A stretch of 48,389 nucleotides of DNA from Ramicandelaber brevisporus (lineage: Eukaryota; Kickxellomycota; Ramicandelaberales; Ramicandelaberaceae). The translations under genes and the position numbers were made by a program. Below the pieces are notes generated by a model. The model was not told where the DNA came from and searched no databases. It saw only the letters and a list, made by a program, of their open reading frames with translations. Shown here in pieces: positions 39,113-48,033 of the stretch; positions within the stretch are counted from its first letter, which is position 1, and every line of letters starts with the position of its first letter. The DNA lies in NCBI GenBank assembly GCA_025201865.1, contig MU602681.1, forward strand, positions 37,720 to 86,108, written 5' to 3'.

Positions 39113-39503
39113 ACCGTCTGCCTCTATTCCGTTACAACACACACTCTCTCTTTCGTCTACTTTTTATTTTTATTTTCCCTTTCTTTTATAAAGTCATTTG
39201 TAACCGCATGGTCAACTTATTAAATCGCCAGGAACGCTGTCACCGAGTCTGTACGCCTACTCTGCTATATACTGGCCAATACTTTATTGACGCGACAGTA
39301 CTGTGGAGAGGGGAGGAGTTTGATGCAGGTCATTTCCTCTCTTCTCTTCTCCACCCTACTCGTTTTCTTTTTCTTTTTCTTTGCACGCCAGTTCCTGCGA
39401 ATTGACTGTCTACTTCGATTGCTCTTTACTGTTATTCGCTCCTTTTGGTTTTATCACTTTTTATCCTTCTCGCATATTCTGAACTGACGGCTTCCTGCTA
39501 GTA
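39113..39503. promoter_or_regulatory. Intergenic region upstream of SLM1-like gene
   Basis: 391 bp, strongly T/C-rich on the + strand near both ends (39155-39190 and 39345-39390). No gene. Confidence 0.5.
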
Positions 39504-42128
39504 ATGGGCACGATTGGACGCTTTGCCACCATCTTCCGCAAGCGCGACTCACGGTCGTCGTTTAGTAGTGATACTGCGCCTGAACAGCAGCAGCAACAAC
39601 AACAGGGGTCGACGGGGACACTTCGTTCTTCTTCAACTCGACCACAATCTCGTATACCGGCCGATGCCTCAGCTGTGTCTCCAGATGAAGCAGTAGCAGC
39701 AGCAACGGGTGAGATGACAAGTGTGCCGGAAGAGGTTGCACCACCACCGCTCAAGGTGGCTCGTACTCCTCCACCGTCAAGTGTTGGAATGGTACCTGCA
39801 GGTCAGGATTCCAGCATTCAGCCCGTCCCACCTTCACAACCTCCTTCCTATTCAATGGCCCAGCAGCATCAACAGCCGACTGAAGACTCCATTATTGTAT
39901 TACCAGCCCATGCGACATCCTCCTCTAAATCAGGGGCAGCAGCACCAGCAGTTGGCTCTGAGAGCTCAATTATACCAGTTGATGCCGCTAAAATGCTGCA
40001 GTCATTCTCCAAGCCAGTTCCATCGCTCGAGCTTGGCATGTCAATCACAGTTAATACGGAAGATCCAACTGATGTGGTGGTTGGTAGATTGAATGGATGG
40101 AAGCACTTGGTTAAAGATTATACTGCATTCTACAAAGAGATTATGAATATTGAGAATGAGACTTCCAAGCGCTATATAAAGACACTGTCAGCCTTACCTC
40201 TGCCAATGAGAGATAGTGAGTTGTTCTTGCCACCTGGATCAAATGGTGTACAGGATGTGATGCAGGCTGTAAAGAAGATTCATGAAACTGTGGCTAATTA
40301 TCACACTTCTGTTGCCCAAGGAATTGAAGCGCGCACATTGCCAGAGCTGGACAGAATCTATAAAGAAATCAAGCAGACTATTCGTGACACTGGTGGCAGA
40401 CTCGCTGATGCGTCAAAGAGAGTTAGAGTGCAGAGAGATGAGTCTGCCAAGTTAATTGCAAGACTGGGCAGATCGGTTGAGCAGCAGCGCAGCAGTCCAC
40501 TGCAGGTGTCGCATGATCCATATTTGGTTAATCAAGAAGTACTGAAGCAGATTAAGAAGCAAATTGATGAAGAAAATAGATTCTGGCAAACGGTAGTGAC
40601 TGAGCAGCAGGTATTCTCCTCCTTTGAGCATCATTTATCTGAGAAGCTGCACTATGTACTGGTCAGTGGATTGCAGTTAAGAATGCATGACCACCGTATC
40701 TTGGCCGACCATTACGGCTCGGCTGAAGAGAATCTAATTTCACTGGACAAGGAGGCTGAGTGGAAAGACTTCAAAGAACGACACAAGAAGCTGGTTGCAG
40801 ATGAGAATGCACAAAAGACTACACTGGAGAATGTCAGATATCCCTTGTTTGATGATCCTTCGGTTGTTGCCTTAAAGAGCGGCAGAGTTCATAGAGAAAA
40901 GGGAATGCTTGGAATTAAAAAGTATAAGCCAAACCACGTTACATTGACTGCTGCTGGCTTCTTGCACTTTTATTCAACTGCCGATTCAGTCGCTCAGCAT
41001 GAAGCGCCAGATGCATCCGTGTTCCTTCCTGATGCTGAACTGGGTCCCACAAAGATGCCTGGAACGCCTTCTCATTCGTTCATTATTGTATCTGGAAAGA
41101 AGAGCAGCATTCCTGGCGCATCTCCGAAAACATTCAAGTTGATGTTTGATTCCGAGTCTGCCTGCGATGATTGGTGGACTACTATTCGTCAGCGCTGCAA
41201 GGCTTCTCTATTGACCAGCGAAACCGCGTCAAAGAATGAGGCCATTGCTGCGGCTACCGCTTCAGATGCCCTCACTAGTCAGAACAACAGCATGTTCCTC
41301 CGTTCGGACGAAGAAGGCGAGGCTGATGAAGCTGATAGCTTCAAGAAGGATGTCTTCCACACAGTTGGCCATGCTACCGGCATCAACCTGGCCAAGCAAG
41401 CCGAATCCGCATCTCCAAAGTCTGACACCAAGCGCTCAAGCACTGTCCGTACCTCAATTCAAGGTGCCAGCGGCGGCGGAGCGGGAGGAGTGTTCCGTCG
41501 ATTGAGTGCAGCCAGACAAAAGTGGCGCGAGCGTGACAATGTTGTGCCCGAGCCGGTTGGTCGATACGGCAGCCTTGATGAGGTTGAGGATACCACAGTT
41601 CCAGCTGAACCTGCATCTGAATCATCTCTTGGTGCCGGTTCCTTCGCAATGCATCACGCTTCCACTCCTTCTCCTCCATCACAGCCACAGCCACAGCCAC
41701 GACAATCATCACAGTCTCCACCGCCTCGTCCACCGTCTGCCCCGCGCAATCTTGCCGTTGAAGAACACCATCCTCTCGAAGAGCCCGATTCGTTTGTGAT
41801 TGCATCTGGTGCCAACGTCGGTTTGACTCGTCGCCCAAGCAGCTCGAATGGCTCCTTTGCCTCCAGCAATGACGATGTAGTGAGCGCCGAAGAGCCAGCT
41901 ATGGCCGCCATCTCCAAAGCTGCTGAAATCTCTCCCAACAGCGCTCTTGAGGCGTATGCCGCCATGGCTGCACAGTCTCCGCTCAGCACGAGCAACAGCA
42001 ACAGCGGAAGTAACACCCCGCGCACAATGCGCAAGACCTCCTCAATCAAGAACTTGACTGCAAAGAGAAGCCAGGCAATCATGGCAATCTCGTCAACCAG
42101 CGCTGTTCAAGGCGGTCGCTCGAGTTAA
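39504..42128 (+). CDS. SLM1/SLM2-type BAR-PH protein (TORC2 adaptor)
   Basis: 874 aa. Slm proteins bind PI(4,5)P2 at the plasma membrane, sit in eisosomes and bring Ypk kinases to TORC2. An N-terminal low-complexity region with poly-Gln (about residues 28-35) is followed by an F-BAR/BAR-like helical region (about 195-450: GWKHLVKDYTAFYKEIMNIE onward, ending KDFKERHKKLVADENAQ). The PH domain lies at about 460-565: REKGMLGIKKYKPNHVTLTA, then FKLMFDSESACDDWWTTIR with the invariant Trp. A Ser/Pro-rich tail has many possible phosphosites and PxxP runs. It is longer than yeast Slm1 (686 aa). I do not see a clear calcineurin-docking end. Confidence 0.87.
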   Translation: MGTIGRFATIFRKRDSRSSFSSDTAPEQQQQQQQGSTGTLRSSSTRPQSRIPADASAVSPDEAVAAATGEMTSVPEEVAPPPLKVARTPPPSSVGMVPAGQDSSIQPVPPSQPPSYSMAQQHQQPTEDSIIVLPAHATSSSKSGAAAPAVGSESSIIPVDAAKMLQSFSKPVPSLELGMSITVNTEDPTDVVVGRLNGWKHLVKDYTAFYKEIMNIENETSKRYIKTLSALPLPMRDSELFLPPGSNGVQDVMQAVKKIHETVANYHTSVAQGIEARTLPELDRIYKEIKQTIRDTGGRLADASKRVRVQRDESAKLIARLGRSVEQQRSSPLQVSHDPYLVNQEVLKQIKKQIDEENRFWQTVVTEQQVFSSFEHHLSEKLHYVLVSGLQLRMHDHRILADHYGSAEENLISLDKEAEWKDFKERHKKLVADENAQKTTLENVRYPLFDDPSVVALKSGRVHREKGMLGIKKYKPNHVTLTAAGFLHFYSTADSVAQHEAPDASVFLPDAELGPTKMPGTPSHSFIIVSGKKSSIPGASPKTFKLMFDSESACDDWWTTIRQRCKASLLTSETASKNEAIAAATASDALTSQNNSMFLRSDEEGEADEADSFKKDVFHTVGHATGINLAKQAESASPKSDTKRSSTVRTSIQGASGGGAGGVFRRLSAARQKWRERDNVVPEPVGRYGSLDEVEDTTVPAEPASESSLGAGSFAMHHASTPSPPSQPQPQPRQSSQSPPPRPPSAPRNLAVEEHHPLEEPDSFVIASGANVGLTRRPSSSNGSFASSNDDVVSAEEPAMAAISKAAEISPNSALEAYAAMAAQSPLSTSNSNSGSNTPRTMRKTSSIKNLTAKRSQAIMAISSTSAVQGGRSS

Positions 42129-42389
42129 TCATTTACTCAGATCTCATTAGGTAACAGTTTAATCTCTTGACATCTTTTTTGTTTATCTTTCTCTTTACCT
42201 TTCACTTCCTCTCCTAATTCTTTTTTTCTTTTTCAATTTAGTCATTCCATTTGAGTTCTAAATAGTATATAGGATGAATACGCTTTGTTTGAATTTTAAA
42301 GATGAAAAAATGAGAAACGAGAAGCGAGAAGCGAGAAACGAGGAATGAAAGATGGAAGATAAATATAAAATGGGTTAAGTTAAGTTAAA
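42129..42389. other. Convergent 3' region, SLM1-like / BRE-like
   Basis: 261 bp between convergent stops. T-rich on the left. A GAGAAACGAGAAGC-type repeat of 7-8 bp units lies at 42309-42345. Confidence 0.6.
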
Positions 42390-45221
42390 CTAAGTGTGAA
42401 CTTCAGCCAAATGATCTAGAACATCTTCGTGGAGATTCTTGACCAGATCGGGCAATGAGATGATATGACATGATTTGAACAGTTCATACCATTCAAACGT
42501 AACTGCCTTCTCTGCATTAATCAATGTGTTAATCTTGACTGCTGGCGCAGTTTCCATAAATCTGCTAATGCCTGCAATCGACACAATGTATACAGTCGAT
42601 GCTTTTGAATATCTGTCGCCGCCAATTTCGCTCTGTGGCGTACCACGTGTGTAGTGTTGATCAGTATATGCAATTTCATTCAAGGCGGCAGATGGAGTTG
42701 GAGTTGCATGATAGTGATTGGGCTGATCAAACTGCGAGTCTGCAATGGATGAATAAGAGTAGTACTCAGTTGATGCTGATGAATTTGTAAACATTGACAT
42801 TGCTGATGTTGCTCTGCTGCTGTCGGCTGGTGTTGTTGGTAATTCGTGCTCAATTTCGAGTAAGAATGCAAAATTGTTAAATCGCTTGTAATCATATTCG
42901 AGAACTGCTTGGCCATACACACGCTTGAGTTCATCGAGAATATCCTGTGCCTTTGGCAATGGCAGCTGATGAGATTGATTCTGCTGTTGTTGTTGATCGC
43001 CAAGTGTGACAGCGTGTCCCAAGTACGCCGAATCAGGCTGCGGCGCTCTCGATGTATTGGTGGATAGGCCAGTATTGGCAGGTTTCCTCGCCTGCCGTAT
43101 TGTGGCCGCATGTTGCAATGCAGCCTGCTGCTGGGCTACTAATCTCTGCTGTGCTGCCAATTGTGATTGCTGCTGCTGTTGTGATTGCTGCTGTTGACGA
43201 ATATGCTGTTGCTCTTCAGCTGCAAATTTATCGTGCAAAATCAAGTTGTGCAAATCGTATCTAATTCTATTAGCCACACCCAGTAGTGTATCCTGATTTC
43301 CTCCACCTCCAATGTTTCCACTGGCACTGACTCCATACTCATCAACCGGTATAACAGGCAATGGAATATCACTCGAATATTTACTTAATTCGTTTGGATA
43401 CCATATTTTACATTGGGCTTCTTTGACCCACAGTTCCAATGGTTGATTAGCATGTCTTCTCTGTGGCGATAAACTTAGACTGTTGCCACCGCTTGAATGT
43501 GCCATCAAGTTGCGAGTCAATTTATATGCAACCATTAAAACTGCACGCTGGTTCTCCAAGCCAGGAATTACTTCGTTTCTCAACTTTCGCTTCATGAAAT
43601 CAGAGCGCGGTTTGTGCATTGGCAAGTCTTCAACCACCGAAATGCCAATATCCGACTGATTGGACTCTCTGTCTAAATCAATGGGTATTCTAAGCAGCAG
43701 CATTTTGGGAGTTCCACGAGCAGTTGTAATAAATCTGTATTCGACATCCTTGTATTCAGCCAGCAGTTCCAACTGGGTTTGAATTGAATCCAGCCTTATA
43801 GAATTCAGTAAACTACGCGCTCCTTCACTAAATAAATTGCGAATTGTATACAATAACACATACAGGTGGTCTGGATGACTCGTATCCAATACTACAGGTG
43901 GTGCCAATCTAGTCAGTGATAATTGACTCAATCGGTGTGACAGCTGTGAATCGTTGGACATTCGATGACTAAGCACAGTGTCATTGAATATGCCAGTGTT
44001 ATTTCCATCTGAGGCACGGCGCTGATCAAATGTGTTTGCAGTGAATTGAGAGGGGGCTGCACTAGGTGAGCGCTGGAGTTGGCTGCCCACATTCAATGAA
44101 GGTAGCTGTGGAATCTGAGGCAATTGTCTTCTAATTTGCTCCTTTGATGGTGACTGTTGCTGTGACGATGGCTGTGATTGTTGAAGTTGATATTGCTGTT
44201 GCTGTTGCTGTTGCTGTTGCTGAGGCTGCTCGGGTTTAGTTGGTTTCGCTGATCCACCAAACGGCAGCATATTCTTTATTTTGGTAAATGCTGATTTCCT
44301 TTCTGGTGGTGAATTCTGCTGCTGTTGTTGCTGAGACTGTGGCTGATTTTGAGGTACAAGAGACGAGGTTGATCTTGCATGATCCAAATTAGTAGATTGC
44401 TTAGTAGATGATCTTCTCTCTAGTGAATATCCTCTATTTGGAGATGTTGGTGACTTCTGATATCTCAACTGCTGCTGCTGTCTAACTCTTTCCCGTTCCT
44501 CTCTCAGCACATTGTCTCTAACTGCAGGCCAATCCAGCTCCAACTCGAAATGTCTCCGCTGAATTCCCAGCATTTCTTCAACCTGTCGAGACTTCTCCAC
44601 AATCAAATCCATACCAATGTTCATTCTCTCAATGTAAGGGTGAGGATGAATAACAATCTCTGGGTAAGCACGTGGTACAGTATGGTCGTAAATAACGTCC
44701 ACTATCAGATTCGCACCACAGTATGCAACTTGCGCAATGAACCGATCTCGAAATCTTGGTAAACCCTGCCGAGATGATGATCCAAAATGAGACAGCTGGA
44801 ATATTGGGCGAGTTATTCCATCCCGGCTGTTCAAGTACTCGTTGGCCCATTCAGTGTCTACTCCTTCATTGTTGATGTTATTGTTGGTGTTGTTATTGTT
44901 GGCAGACGTCATTACACGGTTCAACCCGCGCTGTAGCTGCAACTGCTGCTGGCGAGATGAAAGAGATGAAGTGGCTGATAATGTTGATGCAGTGTCACTC
45001 GTCAATGGCGACTGCGGTGTACTGCCGTCAGTGACGCCGTTTTGCATAGTTATGCTCCTGTACTCGGTCACAATGTCGCCATACGTGCCAAGCGTGCAGC
45101 GGTGCGCTTCTCCATCCGGTCCATTTAGCTTGACAACAAGATCCGTTGCACAGTCGAGTCTCGTGGCGAGCTTTTGAATAGCCGTCCAAACATACTCGGG
45201 CAGCTCATCTTTGGCTTGCAT
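42390..45221 (-). CDS. BRE/BABAM2-like protein (putative BRISC/BRCA1-A scaffold)
   Basis: 943 aa. In animals and plants BRE holds the K63-deubiquitinase complexes BRISC and BRCA1-A together through ubiquitin E2-variant (UEV) folds. Here residues about 155-205 (RFIAQVAYCGANLIVDVIYD, then P-x3-YPEI) follow the spacing of the BRE N-terminal UEV: F-x2-Q-x2-Y-x-G-x2-L-x2-D-x-I. A middle part MLLLRIPIDL with SDIGISVVEDLP (about 510-540) and a C-terminal part DILDELKRVYGQAVLEYDYK with LLEIEHELP also match BRE in order. Between them are long poly-Gln and Ser-rich inserts (about 245-400 and 660-720), which double the usual 380-aa length. There is no catalytic Cys, as in BRE. The call rests on remembered motifs, not a search. 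Another RWD/UEV protein remains possible. Confidence 0.6.
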   Translation of the reverse strand: MQAKDELPEYVWTAIQKLATRLDCATDLVVKLNGPDGEAHRCTLGTYGDIVTEYRSITMQNGVTDGSTPQSPLTSDTASTLSATSSLSSRQQQLQLQRGLNRVMTSANNNNTNNNINNEGVDTEWANEYLNSRDGITRPIFQLSHFGSSSRQGLPRFRDRFIAQVAYCGANLIVDVIYDHTVPRAYPEIVIHPHPYIERMNIGMDLIVEKSRQVEEMLGIQRRHFELELDWPAVRDNVLREERERVRQQQQLRYQKSPTSPNRGYSLERRSSTKQSTNLDHARSTSSLVPQNQPQSQQQQQQNSPPERKSAFTKIKNMLPFGGSAKPTKPEQPQQQQQQQQQQYQLQQSQPSSQQQSPSKEQIRRQLPQIPQLPSLNVGSQLQRSPSAAPSQFTANTFDQRRASDGNNTGIFNDTVLSHRMSNDSQLSHRLSQLSLTRLAPPVVLDTSHPDHLYVLLYTIRNLFSEGARSLLNSIRLDSIQTQLELLAEYKDVEYRFITTARGTPKMLLLRIPIDLDRESNQSDIGISVVEDLPMHKPRSDFMKRKLRNEVIPGLENQRAVLMVAYKLTRNLMAHSSGGNSLSLSPQRRHANQPLELWVKEAQCKIWYPNELSKYSSDIPLPVIPVDEYGVSASGNIGGGGNQDTLLGVANRIRYDLHNLILHDKFAAEEQQHIRQQQQSQQQQQSQLAAQQRLVAQQQAALQHAATIRQARKPANTGLSTNTSRAPQPDSAYLGHAVTLGDQQQQQNQSHQLPLPKAQDILDELKRVYGQAVLEYDYKRFNNFAFLLEIEHELPTTPADSSRATSAMSMFTNSSASTEYYSYSSIADSQFDQPNHYHATPTPSAALNEIAYTDQHYTRGTPQSEIGGDRYSKASTVYIVSIAGISRFMETAPAVKINTLINAEKAVTFEWYELFKSCHIISLPDLVKNLHEDVLDHLAEVHT

Positions 45222-45624
45222 CGCGAGCGTATATAGCGTTATTCAAGTTCAAGCGAGTGTGCAACGTTACTCGGACCGAGTGTGAAGTGGGAGGTGTGCA
45301 ACAACAACAATAAAAAAAAATACGCAAGGGTGTGCAGATGCAGACACAGAGAAACAGCTTGCAGAAAGAACTGGATGAAGTAAAAAAAAAATAAAGGAAC
45401 ACGGCAACCCTTTTCCGCAGGAACCCTCTCTCTGTCTGCCTGTCTGTCTCACCTACTCCTTCCACAGCTCATCTGGTCCGAGCTTGTTAATTGCTTCTCG
45501 TGGCACAACGGAATCAGCATTTAATTGCATGGCGGTTACTAACTTTAAGCTGCTTTATAAAAAAGTATATCATCTGTTTATGATCAATAAATTGGTGGTT
45601 GTAAAGGAAACAAATGCCTGCTTT
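45222..45624. promoter_or_regulatory. Upstream region of BRE-like gene
   Basis: 403 bp between the BRE-like start and the CYSTM-like stop, both on the minus strand. Holds two A-rich runs (45311-45320, 45381-45392), a GTCT/GCCT repeat at about 45430-45450 and AT-rich 3' sequence. No gene. Confidence 0.5.
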
Positions 45625-45948
45625 CTACCACCAGAATAGGGCATCGCAGCAGAAACAAGCCAGCGATGCCAAGCCACATCCAGCTAAACAGGCACCGAGC
45701 CCGTCCATGCCTCCGCCTCCCCGATCGTTGTAGTAATTGTTGTGAACAGGCTGTTGCTGAGGTGGAGCATATCCGTAGTATGGCTGCTGCTGAGGATAGT
45801 AGTGATAGTGCTGTTGTTGATGAGGAGGAGGTGGTGGTGGTGGTGGCTGACTGTAGCCATGTCCATAGTATCCTGCGTTTGAGCCATACTTGTTATAGTC
45901 GTAGGCCGGCGGTGGATACTGCGGTGCGCTGTTGTAGTAACCCGACAT
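45625..45948 (-). CDS. CYSTM-like Tyr/Pro/Gln-rich tail-anchored protein
   Basis: 107 aa. The first 80 residues are Tyr, Pro, Gln, Gly and His-rich, with a run of eight prolines and YGYAPPQQQ-type repeats. The C-terminus GLGACLAGCGLASLACFCCDALFWW is a short Cys-rich hydrophobic segment of the CYSTM type, found at the end of small eukaryotic membrane proteins linked to stress or metal tolerance and probably palmitoylated. The start at 45948 (MSGYYNSAPQ) fits the family. An in-frame ATG 39 bp upstream would add a hydrophobic stretch (MALHLFIFLKQTH) that is not expected. Confidence 0.8.
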   Translation of the reverse strand: MSGYYNSAPQYPPPAYDYNKYGSNAGYYGHGYSQPPPPPPPPHQQQHYHYYPQQQPYYGYAPPQQQPVHNNYYNDRGGGGMDGLGACLAGCGLASLACFCCDALFWW

Positions 45949-46357
45949 GTGTGTTTGCTTTAAAAAGATGAACAGATGAAGTGCCAAGCTAAGTGAGAGA
46001 AGGTGGAATAAAAAGAAGGAAGGTAACAGCGGTCACATAGTGAAAGCGCCAAAAAAAAAAGGGAAGGCTGCCCAAGAGGCGGTGCATGCGATGGACAGAG
46101 ATGGTTGGAAGGTTTGCTGCTGGGTGGTTTGTGCACCCAACACGAGCACTTTTTGCCATCCCGCTCGCCACGAATATAAAAATCGCGTCAGAGTTGTTCC
46201 AAGTTCCATCAGCAAGCAATGACAAATTGTCAGCACGATCCTTGCAAACTTGTTCACTTATTCCTAACAGCAACAGCACCAGCAACAGCACCAGCACCAG
46301 CAACAGCAACAATAACAGCAGTGTAAACTCGCTCGTATAACAACAGAAGAACAGAAG
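45949..46357. promoter_or_regulatory. Divergent promoter, CYSTM-like / glutaredoxin
   Basis: 409 bp. The glutaredoxin side carries a CAACAG/CACCAG repeat at 46266-46321, shortly before the ATG. A 10-bp A run lies at 46051-46060. Both neighbours are plausible stress genes, so shared control is possible but not shown. Confidence 0.55.
46266..46321. repeat. CAGCAACAGCACC triplet-type repeat in glutaredoxin leader
   Basis: About 56 bp of CAG, CAA and CAC/ACC triplets with no T until near the end, 36 bp upstream of the ATG. Confidence 0.85.
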
Positions 46358-46804
46358 ATGGCCAACGCAGCAGTAGCAAAGAAGGTAGATCAGCTTATTG
46401 CCGACAACAACATTGTCGTATTCTCAAAGTCATGGTGTCCATATTGCTCAAAAGCCAAAGCCGCGCTCACCAAGGCAAAGCAGAAGTTTGAGGCCATTGA
46501 GCTCGACCTTATCCCGGACGGTGCTGCAATCCAGGCATATCTGCTCGCAAAGACTGGACAGCGCACTGTGCCAAGCATTTTTATCAACCAGAAGCACATT
46601 GGAGGATGTGATAACTTGCTGAGCGGTCTGGCATCTGGAAAGATTACATTTAAGGCGGAGGAGAAGAAGGCTGAGAAGAAGGATGCCAAGGAGGAGAAGG
46701 AAGCTGAAGAGAAGAAGGAAAAGTCTGAGACACCAAAGGCTACCGGCACTGAGGAGGACAAGAAGACATCAGCTGCGACCGGTGAACTCAAGTCGAAGCA
46801 GTAA
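46358..46804 (+). CDS. Dithiol glutaredoxin with Lys/Glu-rich tail
   Basis: Glutathione-dependent thiol-disulphide oxidoreductase of 148 aa. The core (1-98) has the active site CPYC at 27-30, the TVPSIFINQKHIGGCDNL segment with the cis-Pro and the GG-C-D glutathione-binding part. This is Grx1/Grx2 type. Residues 99-148 are a tail made mostly of Lys, Glu, Asp and Ala. Ordinary dithiol glutaredoxins end at about 105-110 residues, so the tail is an addition. There is no targeting signal, so it is probably cytosolic. Confidence 0.94.
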   Translation: MANAAVAKKVDQLIADNNIVVFSKSWCPYCSKAKAALTKAKQKFEAIELDLIPDGAAIQAYLLAKTGQRTVPSIFINQKHIGGCDNLLSGLASGKITFKAEEKKAEKKDAKEEKEAEEKKEKSETPKATGTEEDKKTSAATGELKSKQ

Positions 46805-47257
46805 AAAAAGCTTGACCTGACTTTAGTTAAACATGAATTGCTTTCTACTTTGAACAAACAAATAGTTTAGAGATGTGTTTATCACAGTGTGAATCAGCTA
46901 CATGTCGAAATTAGGAGACGATTTAATTAGGATACTTTAGTAATAATGTTGTATTTGATCCAGCGAGTCAATCGCGGACACCGAAAGGTAAACTGTATGC
47001 TATAATCGTTCTCATATCCTCACGTGTACACTGACTTTACAAGAACTGCACTTTCTAAAATTACATTGAGCTCTCGTTAGCATCAAAAAATGCATTGTTG
47101 GTGCTCTCGTGACCACCCTGGAGTAAATACATAAATGGCTGAATCCAGCAACTTGTTTGCTATTTTTTTTTCCAGCCGTGGTACTTGCACTCGACAGCAG
47201 ACACACCTATCTTTTCTTCTTCTCCAGCTCACTCGTATCCGTAACTGCATATCAACC
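46805..47257. other. Intergenic region, glutaredoxin to unknown gene
   Basis: 453 bp of mixed AT-rich sequence. An in-frame ATG at 47135 lies upstream of the next gene's preferred start. A TATTTTTTTTTCCAG at 47160-47175 looks like a 3' splice site, so a leader intron is possible. No RNA gene seen. Confidence 0.45.
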
Positions 47258-47845
47258 ATGATCAAAGACTCTATCCCATCAAGTTCACTTTCTGCAGTAT
47301 CATCTGTTGATTTTACTCAAAGTACCATGGTTGCGGCTATTGAGCGACTTAAGAATGACCGCTACGACAGTGTTGATCGTATCAAGAATGACTTAGGAGT
47401 AGTTCAATTGTTCACTAGTGATCACAAAAATCACTTCTTCGCAACCAAATGTGGTTTGATCGAGGCAGTCGCTCGTGCAATTATCTTGCTGCACAGATTC
47501 AACGAACTTGATCAGTATCAGACCCGCTCTCCTGAAATGTCTCTACCTCAAGCATTTCGTAGTTATTTCACGGAGTTGGACAAGGAGCAAAAGAAGAATG
47601 CGGCCGATATTCTGTACAAGAAGCAGCGTGTGTGTGCAATGATTGAATACGCAGATAAATTGTGCAAAACGTCGAAGAGATTGTCAACAGCCGAAGCGAA
47701 GAATGCCTTCGAGGGAGCAACGAATGGTATCGAACGTGTTTACCCGGCTGACAGTATTGTTCAACTGGTGACTGGTGTTAAAGGTAAGCTGACATTGGTA
47801 GTATACCCACAAGACTCAACAAAGCCTCTTTACTTTGAACTTTAA
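47258..47845 (+). CDS. Hypothetical 195-aa protein
   Basis: Not recognised. A soluble, mostly helical-looking protein rich in Lys, Asp, Ala and Leu, with two Cys in the middle and a beta-like end (GKLTLVVYPQDSTKPLYFEL). No signal peptide, membrane segment or known motif. The start at 47258 (ACCATGA context) is preferred. A longer frame from 47135 would add 41 residues encoded by a pyrimidine-rich stretch that looks like leader or intron. Confidence 0.7.
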   Translation: MIKDSIPSSSLSAVSSVDFTQSTMVAAIERLKNDRYDSVDRIKNDLGVVQLFTSDHKNHFFATKCGLIEAVARAIILLHRFNELDQYQTRSPEMSLPQAFRSYFTELDKEQKKNAADILYKKQRVCAMIEYADKLCKTSKRLSTAEAKNAFEGATNGIERVYPADSIVQLVTGVKGKLTLVVYPQDSTKPLYFEL

Positions 47846-48033
47846 ACTAGAACTATTAACATGATTAAAGAAGATTTGATTACTCCAAGATATGATGTGC
47901 TTATCGCCACTTGTTACAGACCTTGTTCATTAGATAATGTTCAAGTGACAGACAGCTGCTGACGGTGTCGCTGAATCTCACAGGGCTGATGCCACATGTT
48001 GGCAGAGTTGCTTTCGGCAGATCTGCATAAACA

